Shown here piece after piece: positions 32,458 through 41,714 of a stretch of 64,000 nt of DNA. The DNA lies in contig NZ_JAPENY010000002.1 of assembly GCF_026341825.1 (NCBI RefSeq), positions 372,001-436,000 on the forward strand. Direction: 5' to 3'. Both the position numbers and the translations under genes were made by a program. This DNA comes from Streptomyces sp. NBC_00620 (GTDB taxonomy: Bacteria; Actinomycetota; Actinomycetes; Streptomycetales; Streptomycetaceae). Below the pieces are notes generated by a model. That model searched no databases. It had not been told where the DNA came from and worked only from the letters and a program-made list of their open reading frames with translations. Each line of letters starts with the position of its first letter. Position 1 is the first letter of the stretch.

Positions 32458-34293
32458 TCAGACCCCTGCCTTGCTGAGGACTGTGGGTGCTTCCGCGTCT
32501 TCGTGGAATTCGAGCTGGCGGCGCCGGTTCGGGATGAGGCCCTCAGGGCGGAAGCGCATCAGCAGGACGAGCGCGAGGCCGAAGGCGAGGAGCTGGTAGT
32601 CGTCCAGGAACTGGAGCTTGGCCGGGATGAGGTAGAGCAGTGCGGCGCCGACGAGCGGTCCGCTGATGGTGCCCATGCCGCCGAGGACGACCGCCGCGAG
32701 CAGGAACGCCGAGTTGGGGGGGACGACGTTGGCGAAGGTGTACTGCTCGGGGGTCACGGTGTAGGTGACGTGTGCCTGCACCGTACCCGCGAGGCCGGCG
32801 AGAGCGGCGCCGAGGGCGAAGGCGATGAGCTTGACCCGGAAGCCGTTGATGCCCATGGCCAGAGCGGCGGTCTCATCCTCACGGATGGCGATCCAGGCGC
32901 GGCCGATGCGGGAGTCGCTGCTGCGCCGGAAGACGATCACGACGACGAACGTGATGAGGAGCATCAGCAGGAAGTAGTTGGCGAATCGGGCGATGGTGAA
33001 CCCGGCAAAGCTGTGTTCCGCGCCGAAGTCGAAGCCCAGGATGTTGAGGTTCGGGATCGACGCGATGCCGTTGGAGCCGTTGGTGATGTCCGGGCCCGAG
33101 GTGCCGTCCATGTTGAGGACGGCGATGCGGAAGATCTCACCGAAGCCGAGGGTCACGATGGCGAGGTAGTCGCCGCGGAGCCGCAGGGTGGGCGCGCCGA
33201 TGAGGACGCCGAAGACCATGGCGACGGCGGCGCCGAGCAGGGCCGAGGCCCAGAACGGGAAGTGGACGTCGAACGGCGAGGACGGGGAACCGGAGACCAT
33301 GGCCGCGGTGTAGGCGCCGACACCGAGGAAGGCGACGTATCCGAGGTCGAGGAGGCCGGCGAGGCCGACGACGATGTTCAGGCCGAGGGCGACGGTGGCG
33401 AAGATCAGGATGTAGACGCCGATCGTCGCGTACTGGTCGTCGGACTGGGTGAAGGGGAAGGCGGCGGCGGCGAGGAACGCGCCGAGCATCGTCACGTTGC
33501 GGTGCTTCGCGGTGAGCGCGGAGATTCGGCTGACGAGGCCCGCCTTGGCGGCGGCGGCGAAGGCGAAGCCCGTGGTGATGAGGAAGCCGACGAAGAGCTC
33601 GTCGTACTCGGTGCCGATGCCGTACGTGAAGACGATCAGACCCAGGGCGAGCGCCGCGACGATGATCAGGATCTCGGCGTACGAGGGCAGCTTGCGGGCC
33701 GGGGCGGGGGTGCCGGAGGCGAAGGCCGCCTTGATGACACTGACCTGGTTGCGTACGTCGAGGAGAAGCCGCTCGCGGGGGGTGTCCTCGGGGTCGGCGA
33801 TGTCGGGTTCCGGCCGCTGGAACGGCAGGGAGAGAGCGCCGAGGAGGGAGCCGAGGGTGGCGATCGCGACGATGTAGCCGCCGGGTTCGAGGTTGACGAT
33901 CCCGCCGAGCTGGACGGTGATCGCGATGACTGTGAACCAGGCGGTGGCGAAGGTGCCGAGCGCGGCGAGCTTCAGGGCGCTGGAGGCGCCCGCGGGTACC
34001 AGCCAGCCCAGGCCCTTGACGCCGTACGAGGCGAGGCCGAACAGGGTGGTGAGGGCGCCGCCGATGAGGACGAGGACCTGGAGGCCGCCCGGGTAGCCGT
34101 AGACGGTGAGGTCACCGGGGAACTCGTCGGTCCAGGTCCAGGCGAGGAAGGCGGAGACGACGGCGAGTGCGCCGCCACCGGTGGCGAGGGCGCGGCCGAT
34201 GGTGGGGGGGATGGCAACGAGGCCCTTGAGCTCTCCCGGGTCCGGGGTGCTGGGCGTCTCGGGAGCGGTGGTCTGTGTGGTCATCGGTGTCAC
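32458..34293 (-). CDS. livM: Branched-chain amino-acid ABC transporter permease LivM, extended
   Basis: A 611-residue integral membrane permease. The LivM core (about residues 285-590) includes LGLNIVVGLAGLLDLGYVAF, GAYTAAMV, LRLRGDYLAIVTLGFGEI, the EAA-like ATPase-contact loop SRIGRAWIAIREDETAALAMG, and GGMGTISGPLVGAAL. Before it lie about 270 extra residues with several hydrophobic helices (GGALAVVSAFLAWTW; LQVLVLIGGALTTLFGLA; LILIVAALALG-type stretches) that E. coli LivM lacks. The GTG start at 34293 overlaps the livH stop (GTGA); an in-frame ATG is at 34284. It forms the membrane channel with LivH. Confidence 0.93.
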   Translation of the reverse strand: MTPMTTQTTAPETPSTPDPGELKGLVAIPPTIGRALATGGGALAVVSAFLAWTWTDEFPGDLTVYGYPGGLQVLVLIGGALTTLFGLASYGVKGLGWLVPAGASSALKLAALGTFATAWFTVIAITVQLGGIVNLEPGGYIVAIATLGSLLGALSLPFQRPEPDIADPEDTPRERLLLDVRNQVSVIKAAFASGTPAPARKLPSYAEILIIVAALALGLIVFTYGIGTEYDELFVGFLITTGFAFAAAAKAGLVSRISALTAKHRNVTMLGAFLAAAAFPFTQSDDQYATIGVYILIFATVALGLNIVVGLAGLLDLGYVAFLGVGAYTAAMVSGSPSSPFDVHFPFWASALLGAAVAMVFGVLIGAPTLRLRGDYLAIVTLGFGEIFRIAVLNMDGTSGPDITNGSNGIASIPNLNILGFDFGAEHSFAGFTIARFANYFLLMLLITFVVVIVFRRSSDSRIGRAWIAIREDETAALAMGINGFRVKLIAFALGAALAGLAGTVQAHVTYTVTPEQYTFANVVPPNSAFLLAAVVLGGMGTISGPLVGAALLYLIPAKLQFLDDYQLLAFGLALVLLMRFRPEGLIPNRRRQLEFHEDAEAPTVLSKAGV

Positions 34294-35222
34294 GCCCTGT
34301 CCGCCACGCGCTCACCGAGCAGGCCCTGTGGCCTGAACAGGAGTACGAGGATGAGAAGTACGAAGGCCCAGACGTTGGCCCAGGACTGGCCGCCGAGCTG
34401 CGACATTCCGGGGACGTCGGCGATGTAGGCGGTGGCCATGGTTTCGGCGAGGCCCAGGACGAGGCCGCCGATCATGGCTCCGTAGATGTTGCCGATGCCA
34501 CCGAGGACCGCGGCGGTGAAGGCCTTGAGGCCCAGGATGAAGCCCATCCGGAAGTTGATCTCGCCGTACTTGAACCCGTAGGCCACGCCCCCGATGGCGG
34601 CGAAGGCGGCGCCGAGGGCGAACGCGACCACGATGATGCGGTCGGTGTTGATGCCCATGAGCTTGGCGGTGTCCGGGTCCTGGGCGGTGGCCTGCATGCC
34701 GCGTCCGGTGCGGGTCTTCATCACGAAGTAGGCGAGGATCGCCATGCTGATGGGGGCGGCGACGAAGAGGAAGATGTCGCCGGTCTGGATGGTGACGCTG
34801 CCGATCTCGAAGGGCCCGCCGGGGATGCTCGGGAAGATGATGGCGGACTTGGCGTCCGGGTACCAGGCCCACACCGCCTGCTGGAGGGCGAGGGAGAGGC
34901 CGATGGCGGTGATGAGGGGGGCGAGGCGTGGTGCGCTGCGCAGCGGTCGGTAGGCGAACCGTTCGGCTCCCACAGCGACCGTGGTGGAGACGACGATGGC
35001 GCCGATGAGCATCAGGGGCAGCGCGAGCCACATGGTGGTGCCGTCGGGCAGGATGTACAGGTAGACCGTGAGAGCGCCGAAGGCCCCGGTCATGAAGATC
35101 TCGCCGTGGGCGAAGTTGATGAGCTGGACGATGCCGTAGACCATTGTGTAGCCGATGGCGACGAGCCCGTACATGGATCCCAGTAGCAGGCCATTGACCA
35201 GCTGCTGCGGCAGTTCGTTCAC
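34290..35222 (-). CDS. livH: Branched-chain amino-acid ABC transporter permease LivH
   Basis: A 310-residue permease with about eight membrane helices. The N-terminus LVNGLLLGSMYGLVAIGYTM and the loop INFAHGEIFMTGAF are diagnostic of LivH. GRGMQATAQDPDTAKLMGIN is the ATPase-contact loop and AVLGGIGNIYGAMIGGLVLG the final motif. The start is GTG 35222 with GGAGGAC upstream. It follows livK after a 119-base gap containing a stable hairpin and is coupled to livM by a GTGA overlap. Confidence 0.95.
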   Translation of the reverse strand: MNELPQQLVNGLLLGSMYGLVAIGYTMVYGIVQLINFAHGEIFMTGAFGALTVYLYILPDGTTMWLALPLMLIGAIVVSTTVAVGAERFAYRPLRSAPRLAPLITAIGLSLALQQAVWAWYPDAKSAIIFPSIPGGPFEIGSVTIQTGDIFLFVAAPISMAILAYFVMKTRTGRGMQATAQDPDTAKLMGINTDRIIVVAFALGAAFAAIGGVAYGFKYGEINFRMGFILGLKAFTAAVLGGIGNIYGAMIGGLVLGLAETMATAYIADVPGMSQLGGQSWANVWAFVLLILVLLFRPQGLLGERVADRA

Positions 35223-35282
35223 CGCATGTCCTCCGAGACGTTCGGACGTCGGATGTTCGACGAGTGGGGGCTGGATGCGAGT

Positions 35283-35318
35283 CCGCGCGGGGCGCCTGTG
35301 GTGCAGCGCCCCGCGCGG
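35283..35318 (-). terminator. Intercistronic hairpin between livK and livH
   Basis: A perfect 13-bp GC-only stem, CCGCGCGGGGCGC with GCGCCCCGCGCGG, and a ten-base loop. It lies 24 bases after the livK stop and 61 bases before the livH start. It may partly terminate transcription or protect the livK message so that the binding protein is made in excess of the membrane parts. Confidence 0.72.
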
Positions 35319-35341
35319 CTCGTCTGTGGTGCGGGTGGGGG

Positions 35342-36574
35342 TCAGCCTGTGTAGGTGCCGGACTTCACGGCCTTCCAGGCGCCGTTCTCGACCGCGTAGA
35401 CGGTGAGCTGCTTGTTGGTCGCGTCACCGAACTCGTCGAAGGAGACCTTGCCGGTCACACCGTCGAAGGAGACGTTCTGCATGGCAGCGGTGACCTTGGC
35501 GCGGGCGTCGGACGGAAGCTTGCCGTCGTTGTCGTCGACGACCTTCTTCACGGCCTCGATGATCGCCCAGGCCGAGTCGTAGGAGTAGCCGCCGTACGCC
35601 TCGTAGGCGTCCTTGTAGCCCGCGGCCTTGTAGTTGGCGACGAACTCCTTGGCGGAGGCGAGCTCCTCGACCGGCGCGCCGACCGAGGTGGCGAGGTCGC
35701 CGGTGGCCGTGGAGCCGGCCAGCTTGATGAAGTCGGCGCTGTAGATGCCGTCACCGCCGACCACCGGGATCTTGGCGCCCGCGGCCTTGATCTGCTTGCT
35801 GAGCGGGCCGGCCTGCGGGTACTCGCCGCCGTAGTAGACGACGTCCGCGCCGGAGCTCTTCACCTGGGTGGCGACCGCGGAGAAGTCCTTGGTCTCGGGG
35901 TCGATGTGCTGCGTGCCGACCACAGTGCCGCCGAGCTTCTTGAACTCCTCGGTGAAGGTGGCGGCCAGACCGGCGCCGTAGGTCTTCTTGTCGTCGATGA
36001 CGAAGACCTTCTTCTTCTTGGAGTCGTTGTAGACGTACTGCGCGGCGAACGGGCCCTGGATGGCGTCCGTGGTCGCGGTGCGGAAGTACGACGCGTACGG
36101 GCGCTTCTTCGTGCCGGTGTTCCACTCCGTGCCCTGGGTCAGGGCCGGGTTGGTGTTGGCGGGAGAGACCTCGACGAGCTTGTTGTCGTCGAAGATCTTC
36201 TGCATGGACTCGGCGACGGAGGAGTTCAGCGGTCCGACTACGCCGAGGACCTCCTTGTCGGCGACGAGCTTGGAGGCGTTCTGCTGGCCCGAGGAGGGCA
36301 GCGCCTGGTCGTCGAGGGCCTCGATCTTGAAGGTGACGCCGTCGACGTACTTCTGCTCGTTGGCCTGCTTGGTCGCGAGGTCCACGGAGTTCTTGATGCC
36401 GAGGCCCAGAGCGGACAGGTCGCCGGTCAGCGGGGCGTCGATGCCTATGGTGACGGTGGTGCCACTGTCACCGGAGCCCGAGCCGCCGTCGTCGTCGCGC
36501 GAGCCGCAGGCGGTAAGGGTGAGTGCTCCCGCCGCCAGCGCGGCGGTGATGGCGATGAACGAACGTTGACGCAC
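35342..36574 (-). CDS. livK: Branched-chain amino-acid binding lipoprotein LivK
   Basis: A 410-residue extracellular solute-binding lipoprotein. The signal peptide ends in the lipobox LTAC (Cys about residue 23), followed by a Gly/Ser/Asp linker. The periplasmic binding protein type I fold follows: VTIGIDAPLTGDLSALGLGI, VLGVVGPLNSSVAESMQKI, SPANTNPALT and ADVVYYGGEYPQAGPLSKQI are typical of Leu/Ile/Val-binding proteins. The GTG start at 36574 has AAGGAC five bases upstream. It is the first gene of the liv operon. A TAGAGT hexamer on the minus strand (36679-36684) is a weak candidate -10. Confidence 0.94.
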   Translation of the reverse strand: MRQRSFIAITAALAAGALTLTACGSRDDDGGSGSGDSGTTVTIGIDAPLTGDLSALGLGIKNSVDLATKQANEQKYVDGVTFKIEALDDQALPSSGQQNASKLVADKEVLGVVGPLNSSVAESMQKIFDDNKLVEVSPANTNPALTQGTEWNTGTKKRPYASYFRTATTDAIQGPFAAQYVYNDSKKKKVFVIDDKKTYGAGLAATFTEEFKKLGGTVVGTQHIDPETKDFSAVATQVKSSGADVVYYGGEYPQAGPLSKQIKAAGAKIPVVGGDGIYSADFIKLAGSTATGDLATSVGAPVEELASAKEFVANYKAAGYKDAYEAYGGYSYDSAWAIIEAVKKVVDDNDGKLPSDARAKVTAAMQNVSFDGVTGKVSFDEFGDATNKQLTVYAVENGAWKAVKSGTYTG

Positions 36575-36855
36575 GGTCAGTCCTTTCCCTGGCGCGGCCC
36601 TCCCCCATGGAAGCGGCCGAGTCGAGCGCTGAGCTGAGCCGAAATGATTTCGAATCCCTGGCGCGGTGACTGGGCGTGACTCTAAGCGGGTCCGGGGAAC
36701 ATCGAGGAGGGTCTGGCGAAGGCTGTGACGCTCTTGTTATGACACGAGGTAATGCAGAGCGGTACTGAGTGGGTGGAACAGCGGAATTCCGGCTGATTCG
36801 CCCTGTCCGCATGTTGAGAACGCGCAGGACCCGGAGGGGTGTGTTCAGGAGTGTT

Positions 36856-37488
36856 CTAGGACTTTGGTGATGACATGGAATTGTTGCCGCAGGCTACCTG
36901 GAGTGCTTCCGAGAGGTCTTGTGCGTATAGCTCACCCAGGATGAAGCTGTGCACTTGTATTGCGTGCGTATTACGCAGAGTTACGTCCAGGAAAGGGAAC
37001 CCGGCGTTCCGGGGCACTTTCGCGCATTCGTTGACGTGCACGGTGATCGTGATCCTGTGAGGAAAACCGGCCCTTGTCCGGAACGGAGGGTGCGGATCCG
37101 AGGTGAGGGAGAAGCCGGCGGAGGGCTGATCGATCCGCAACACGGTGACCGGAGGGCCGGAACTCACGGTGAGCTCCACCGCGAAGGTGAAGGCCCCGCG
37201 CGGGTGGTTCGGGGGCGGGCCCTCCTTGCCCGCGTAAACGACCTCGGTCACCTGGGACGGGTAGGGCGGGGCGGGGGCCGGAGGCTGCCGGGGCCGGGTG
37301 GCGTAGAGATAGCCGCCGACGACGAGGACGGCGGCGGACATCCCGGCGGCGAGCGCGGCGCGGCGGTGCCGGGCGTACAGCTGCATGAGCGGCCCGCGCG
37401 GGGCCTCGGGGGGCCGTGGGGTCTCCGGATCCGGGGTGTCCCGTGCGTGGGTGCCTTCGCCCGGTTCGACGGGACCGATGCCGCTCAC
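36856..37488 (-). CDS. Putative membrane-anchored protein of unknown function
   Basis: A 210-residue protein I do not recognise. A Pro-rich cytoplasmic N-terminus of about 40 residues precedes one membrane segment (AALAAGMSAAVLVVGGYLYA, about residues 45-64). The rest is outside the cell and has a beta-rich look (FTFAVELTVSSGPPVTVLRI; RITITVHVNECAKVP), with two cysteines in the extracellular part that could form a disulphide. The GTG start overlaps the stop of the upstream lipoprotein gene (GTGA), so the two are co-translated and may work together. Lower GC near the 3' end. Confidence 0.7.
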   Translation of the reverse strand: MSGIGPVEPGEGTHARDTPDPETPRPPEAPRGPLMQLYARHRRAALAAGMSAAVLVVGGYLYATRPRQPPAPAPPYPSQVTEVVYAGKEGPPPNHPRGAFTFAVELTVSSGPPVTVLRIDQPSAGFSLTSDPHPPFRTRAGFPHRITITVHVNECAKVPRNAGFPFLDVTLRNTHAIQVHSFILGELYAQDLSEALQVACGNNSMSSPKS

Positions 37489-37919
37489 TGCCAGGGACCT
37501 CCGCTCGGGGCGCCGTCGCGGTAGCGCTCCGCGCACAGTTCGCGCGCCCGGCGGTCGATCAACAGCTCGGCCGCCTCCTCGCCCTTGCGCTTCTCCTCGG
37601 CCCGGGCGGCGTCCACGACCTTCACCAGGATCTCGTACTGCCCGTTGGACAGGCCCATCGACTGGTAGTCCCCGTAGGAGTCCTGGTCCAGCGCCTCCCG
37701 CGACCAGTACGAGACGAGTTGGGCGCACAGGTCCTCGGGAGGCGTGACCTCGGGGGAGGGGGAACCGGACGGAGACGGGGTGCCGGAGCCGGTCCGCGAG
37801 GCCGTCGTCGTCCCGTCCTTCGCGCCGGATTCCCCGCATCCGGTGAGCAGGACGCCGGTGAGAAGAGTCAGTCCTGTCCCGAGCGCTGCCCGCGTCCAGC
37901 CGGCTCCTGCCGTTCCCAT
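37485..37919 (-). CDS. Putative lipoprotein of unknown function
   Basis: A 144-residue protein with a lipoprotein signal: hydrophobic LGTGLTLLTGVLLTGC with lipobox LTGC (Cys about residue 28). A Ser/Pro/Thr-rich linker follows, then a helical domain of about 85 residues (LCAQLVSYWSREALDQDSYG; VVDAARAEEKRKGEEAAELL) with two cysteines that may pair. No family recognised. It is the first gene of a two-gene unit with the membrane-anchored protein downstream, and divergent from the ceramidase-like gene by 64 bases. Confidence 0.78.
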   Translation of the reverse strand: MGTAGAGWTRAALGTGLTLLTGVLLTGCGESGAKDGTTTASRTGSGTPSPSGSPSPEVTPPEDLCAQLVSYWSREALDQDSYGDYQSMGLSNGQYEILVKVVDAARAEEKRKGEEAAELLIDRRARELCAERYRDGAPSGGPWQ

Positions 37920-37983
37920 ACCTTGACGCTAAGGGGCCGGGTGCCCGGGATCAACGGATGCGGACCGGACAGGATGGAGGACC

Positions 37984-38685
37984 GTGAACTGGAACGAGCA
38001 CCTCGACGAGTACTGCGAGCGAGGGTCGGCGGCCTTCTGGGCCGAACCCGTCAACGCGTTGACCAACCTGGCCTTCCTCGTCGCGGCGTTGGCGATCTGG
38101 CGCATCCTCAGGCCCTGTCGGTCCGTGCCCGCGAGCATCGGGCTGCTGGCTCCGCTCATGGCGCTCATCGGCATCGGCAGCTTCGCCTTCCACACACTGG
38201 CGACGCGGTGGTCCCAGGCGCTGGACGTCGTGCCCATCACGCTGTTCGTGCTCTTCTGCCTCGGGTGCGTCCTGCGCTGGTTCTACGGCCTCGCCTGGCG
38301 GCGGTGCGTGCTGGGAGTGGCCGGTTTCGGGGCCTTCACCGCCGTGTTCGGCGTGCCGGCCGGCGAGTTGATCCCCAACCGCTCCGGCATGTACGTCCCC
38401 GTGCTGCTGCTGATGACCGGCCTGGCGGTGACGCTGCGAGGATCCGCGGACGCGGGCCGGGCCGCCCACTGGCGGCAATTCGCCCTGGCGGCCGTGGTGT
38501 TCGCCCTCGCGCTGTCCGCCCGCACCGTGGACCAGGAGATCTGCGGGGCGTTCCCGCTCGGCACGCACTTCCTGTGGCACACCCTCGACGGCGTACTGGT
38601 CTTCCTGGTGTCCCGCGCCCTTGTCAGCCGCTGGCGCCAACTTGCGGACGCCGACCGGGACCCGCTCGCCGCCCCCGCTCCGTAG
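37984..38685 (+). CDS. Ceramidase-like (CREST family) membrane hydrolase
   Basis: A 233-residue protein with about six to seven membrane helices. Residues that form the zinc/catalytic site in alkaline ceramidases and other CREST proteins are present: EPVNALTNLAF (residue 21), GSFAFHTLATRWSQALDVVPI (His and Asp, about residue 62-75) and GTHFLWHTLDGVLV (two His, about residue 198). CREST enzymes are predicted metal-dependent hydrolases acting on lipids. Streptomycetes are not rich in sphingolipids, so the substrate is open. The GTG start has GGAGG six bases upstream. Confidence 0.8.
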   Translation: MNWNEHLDEYCERGSAAFWAEPVNALTNLAFLVAALAIWRILRPCRSVPASIGLLAPLMALIGIGSFAFHTLATRWSQALDVVPITLFVLFCLGCVLRWFYGLAWRRCVLGVAGFGAFTAVFGVPAGELIPNRSGMYVPVLLLMTGLAVTLRGSADAGRAAHWRQFALAAVVFALALSARTVDQEICGAFPLGTHFLWHTLDGVLVFLVSRALVSRWRQLADADRDPLAAPAP

Positions 38686-38704
38686 CGGCCGCGGAGGAGC
38701 CGCC

Positions 38705-38738
38705 CGGCACCGGCGGGTGCCACCGCCGGCCGGTGCCG
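38705..38738. terminator. Hairpin terminator between convergent genes
   Basis: A ten-base stem, CGGCACCGGC with GCCGGTGCCG, and a 14-base loop in the 64-base gap between the ceramidase-like and thioesterase genes. Confidence 0.7.
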
Positions 38739-38749
38739 AGGCGTCCGCG

Positions 38750-39211
38750 TCAGCCGGTGGGCGCGTCCTTGAGCATGCAGGTCAGCCGGGCGGAGCAGAC
38801 GCGCTTGCCGGCCTCGTCCGTGATGACGATCTCGTACGTCGCCGAGGACCTCCCGCGGTGCACGGGCGTGGCCACACCCGTGACAAGGCCGGAGCGCACC
38901 CCGCGGTGGTGCGTGCAGTTCAGGTCGACCCCCACGGCGAGCTTGGAGCTGCCGCCGTGCAGCATCGCGCCGACGGAGCCGATGGTCTCCGCGAGGACGG
39001 CGGAGGCGCCGCCGTGCAGGAGGCCGTAGGGCTGGGTGTTGCCCTCGACCGGCATCGTGCCCACGACGCGCTCGGCGGAGGCTTCGAGGATCTGCACGCC
39101 CATGCGCTGGCCGAGGTGGCCCGCCGAGAAGAGTGCGGGCAGGTCGACGCCGAGCGCCGCGTACTCGTCGATGACCTCTTGCGGGAACTTCACGGTGTGC
39201 TGCTCGCCCAT
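38750..39211 (-). CDS. PaaI-type hotdog-fold acyl-CoA thioesterase
   Basis: A 153-residue single hotdog domain. PYGLLHGGASAVLAETIGSVGA (about residue 62) carries the HGG catalytic region of the PaaI/4HBT-II family. VDLNCTHHRGVRSGLVTGVATPVHRGRSS follows as the second half of the fold. It would hydrolyse an aromatic or other acyl-CoA to rescue CoA. The start ATG is at 39211. An 18-base TetR-type palindrome lies 66 bases upstream, so the gene is probably repressed by an acyl-CoA-responsive regulator encoded elsewhere. Same strand as the molybdopterin oxidoreductase gene upstream, with a 78-base gap. Confidence 0.88.
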   Translation of the reverse strand: MGEQHTVKFPQEVIDEYAALGVDLPALFSAGHLGQRMGVQILEASAERVVGTMPVEGNTQPYGLLHGGASAVLAETIGSVGAMLHGGSSKLAVGVDLNCTHHRGVRSGLVTGVATPVHRGRSSATYEIVITDEAGKRVCSARLTCMLKDAPTG

Positions 39212-39276
39212 CGGGCCCGACTCCGTCCGTCGTGGATCACTGTGTGCGGATCGTTGTGGATCGATCCCACCGGCTC

Positions 39277-39289
39277 ACTGAGCAAACGC

Positions 39290-39294
<5 letters not shown>
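39277..39294. promoter_or_regulatory. TetR-type palindromic operator
   Basis: ACTGAGCAAACGCTCAGT has seven-base perfect arms around AAAC. The form GAGCNNNNGCTC with flanking ACT/AGT is typical of TetR regulators of acyl-CoA metabolism. It overlaps the last codons of the oxidoreductase gene and lies upstream of the thioesterase gene. Confidence 0.6.
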
Positions 39295-41569
<2,275 letters not shown>

Positions 41570-41583
41570 CGCGGGGACCCCTT

Positions 41584-41628
41584 CACCTGCACGTGTGATG
41601 CACATCCACCTGCGTGTGTGATGCACGT
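41584..41628. promoter_or_regulatory. Direct repeats upstream of the molybdopterin oxidoreductase
   Basis: CACCTGCACGTGTGATGCAC at 41584 and CACCTGCGTGTGTGATGCAC at 41607 are 23 bases apart and differ at two positions. They lie 15 to 60 bases before the oxidoreductase start on the minus strand and may be paired operator sites. Confidence 0.5.
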
Positions 41629-41714
41629 CTCCGATCCTCGCACGAGGCGCCGACAACGACCGTGCCGGACCGCGACGGCTCTCAGTGTCAGTGCCACGTG
41701 GCAGGATCGGGGTC

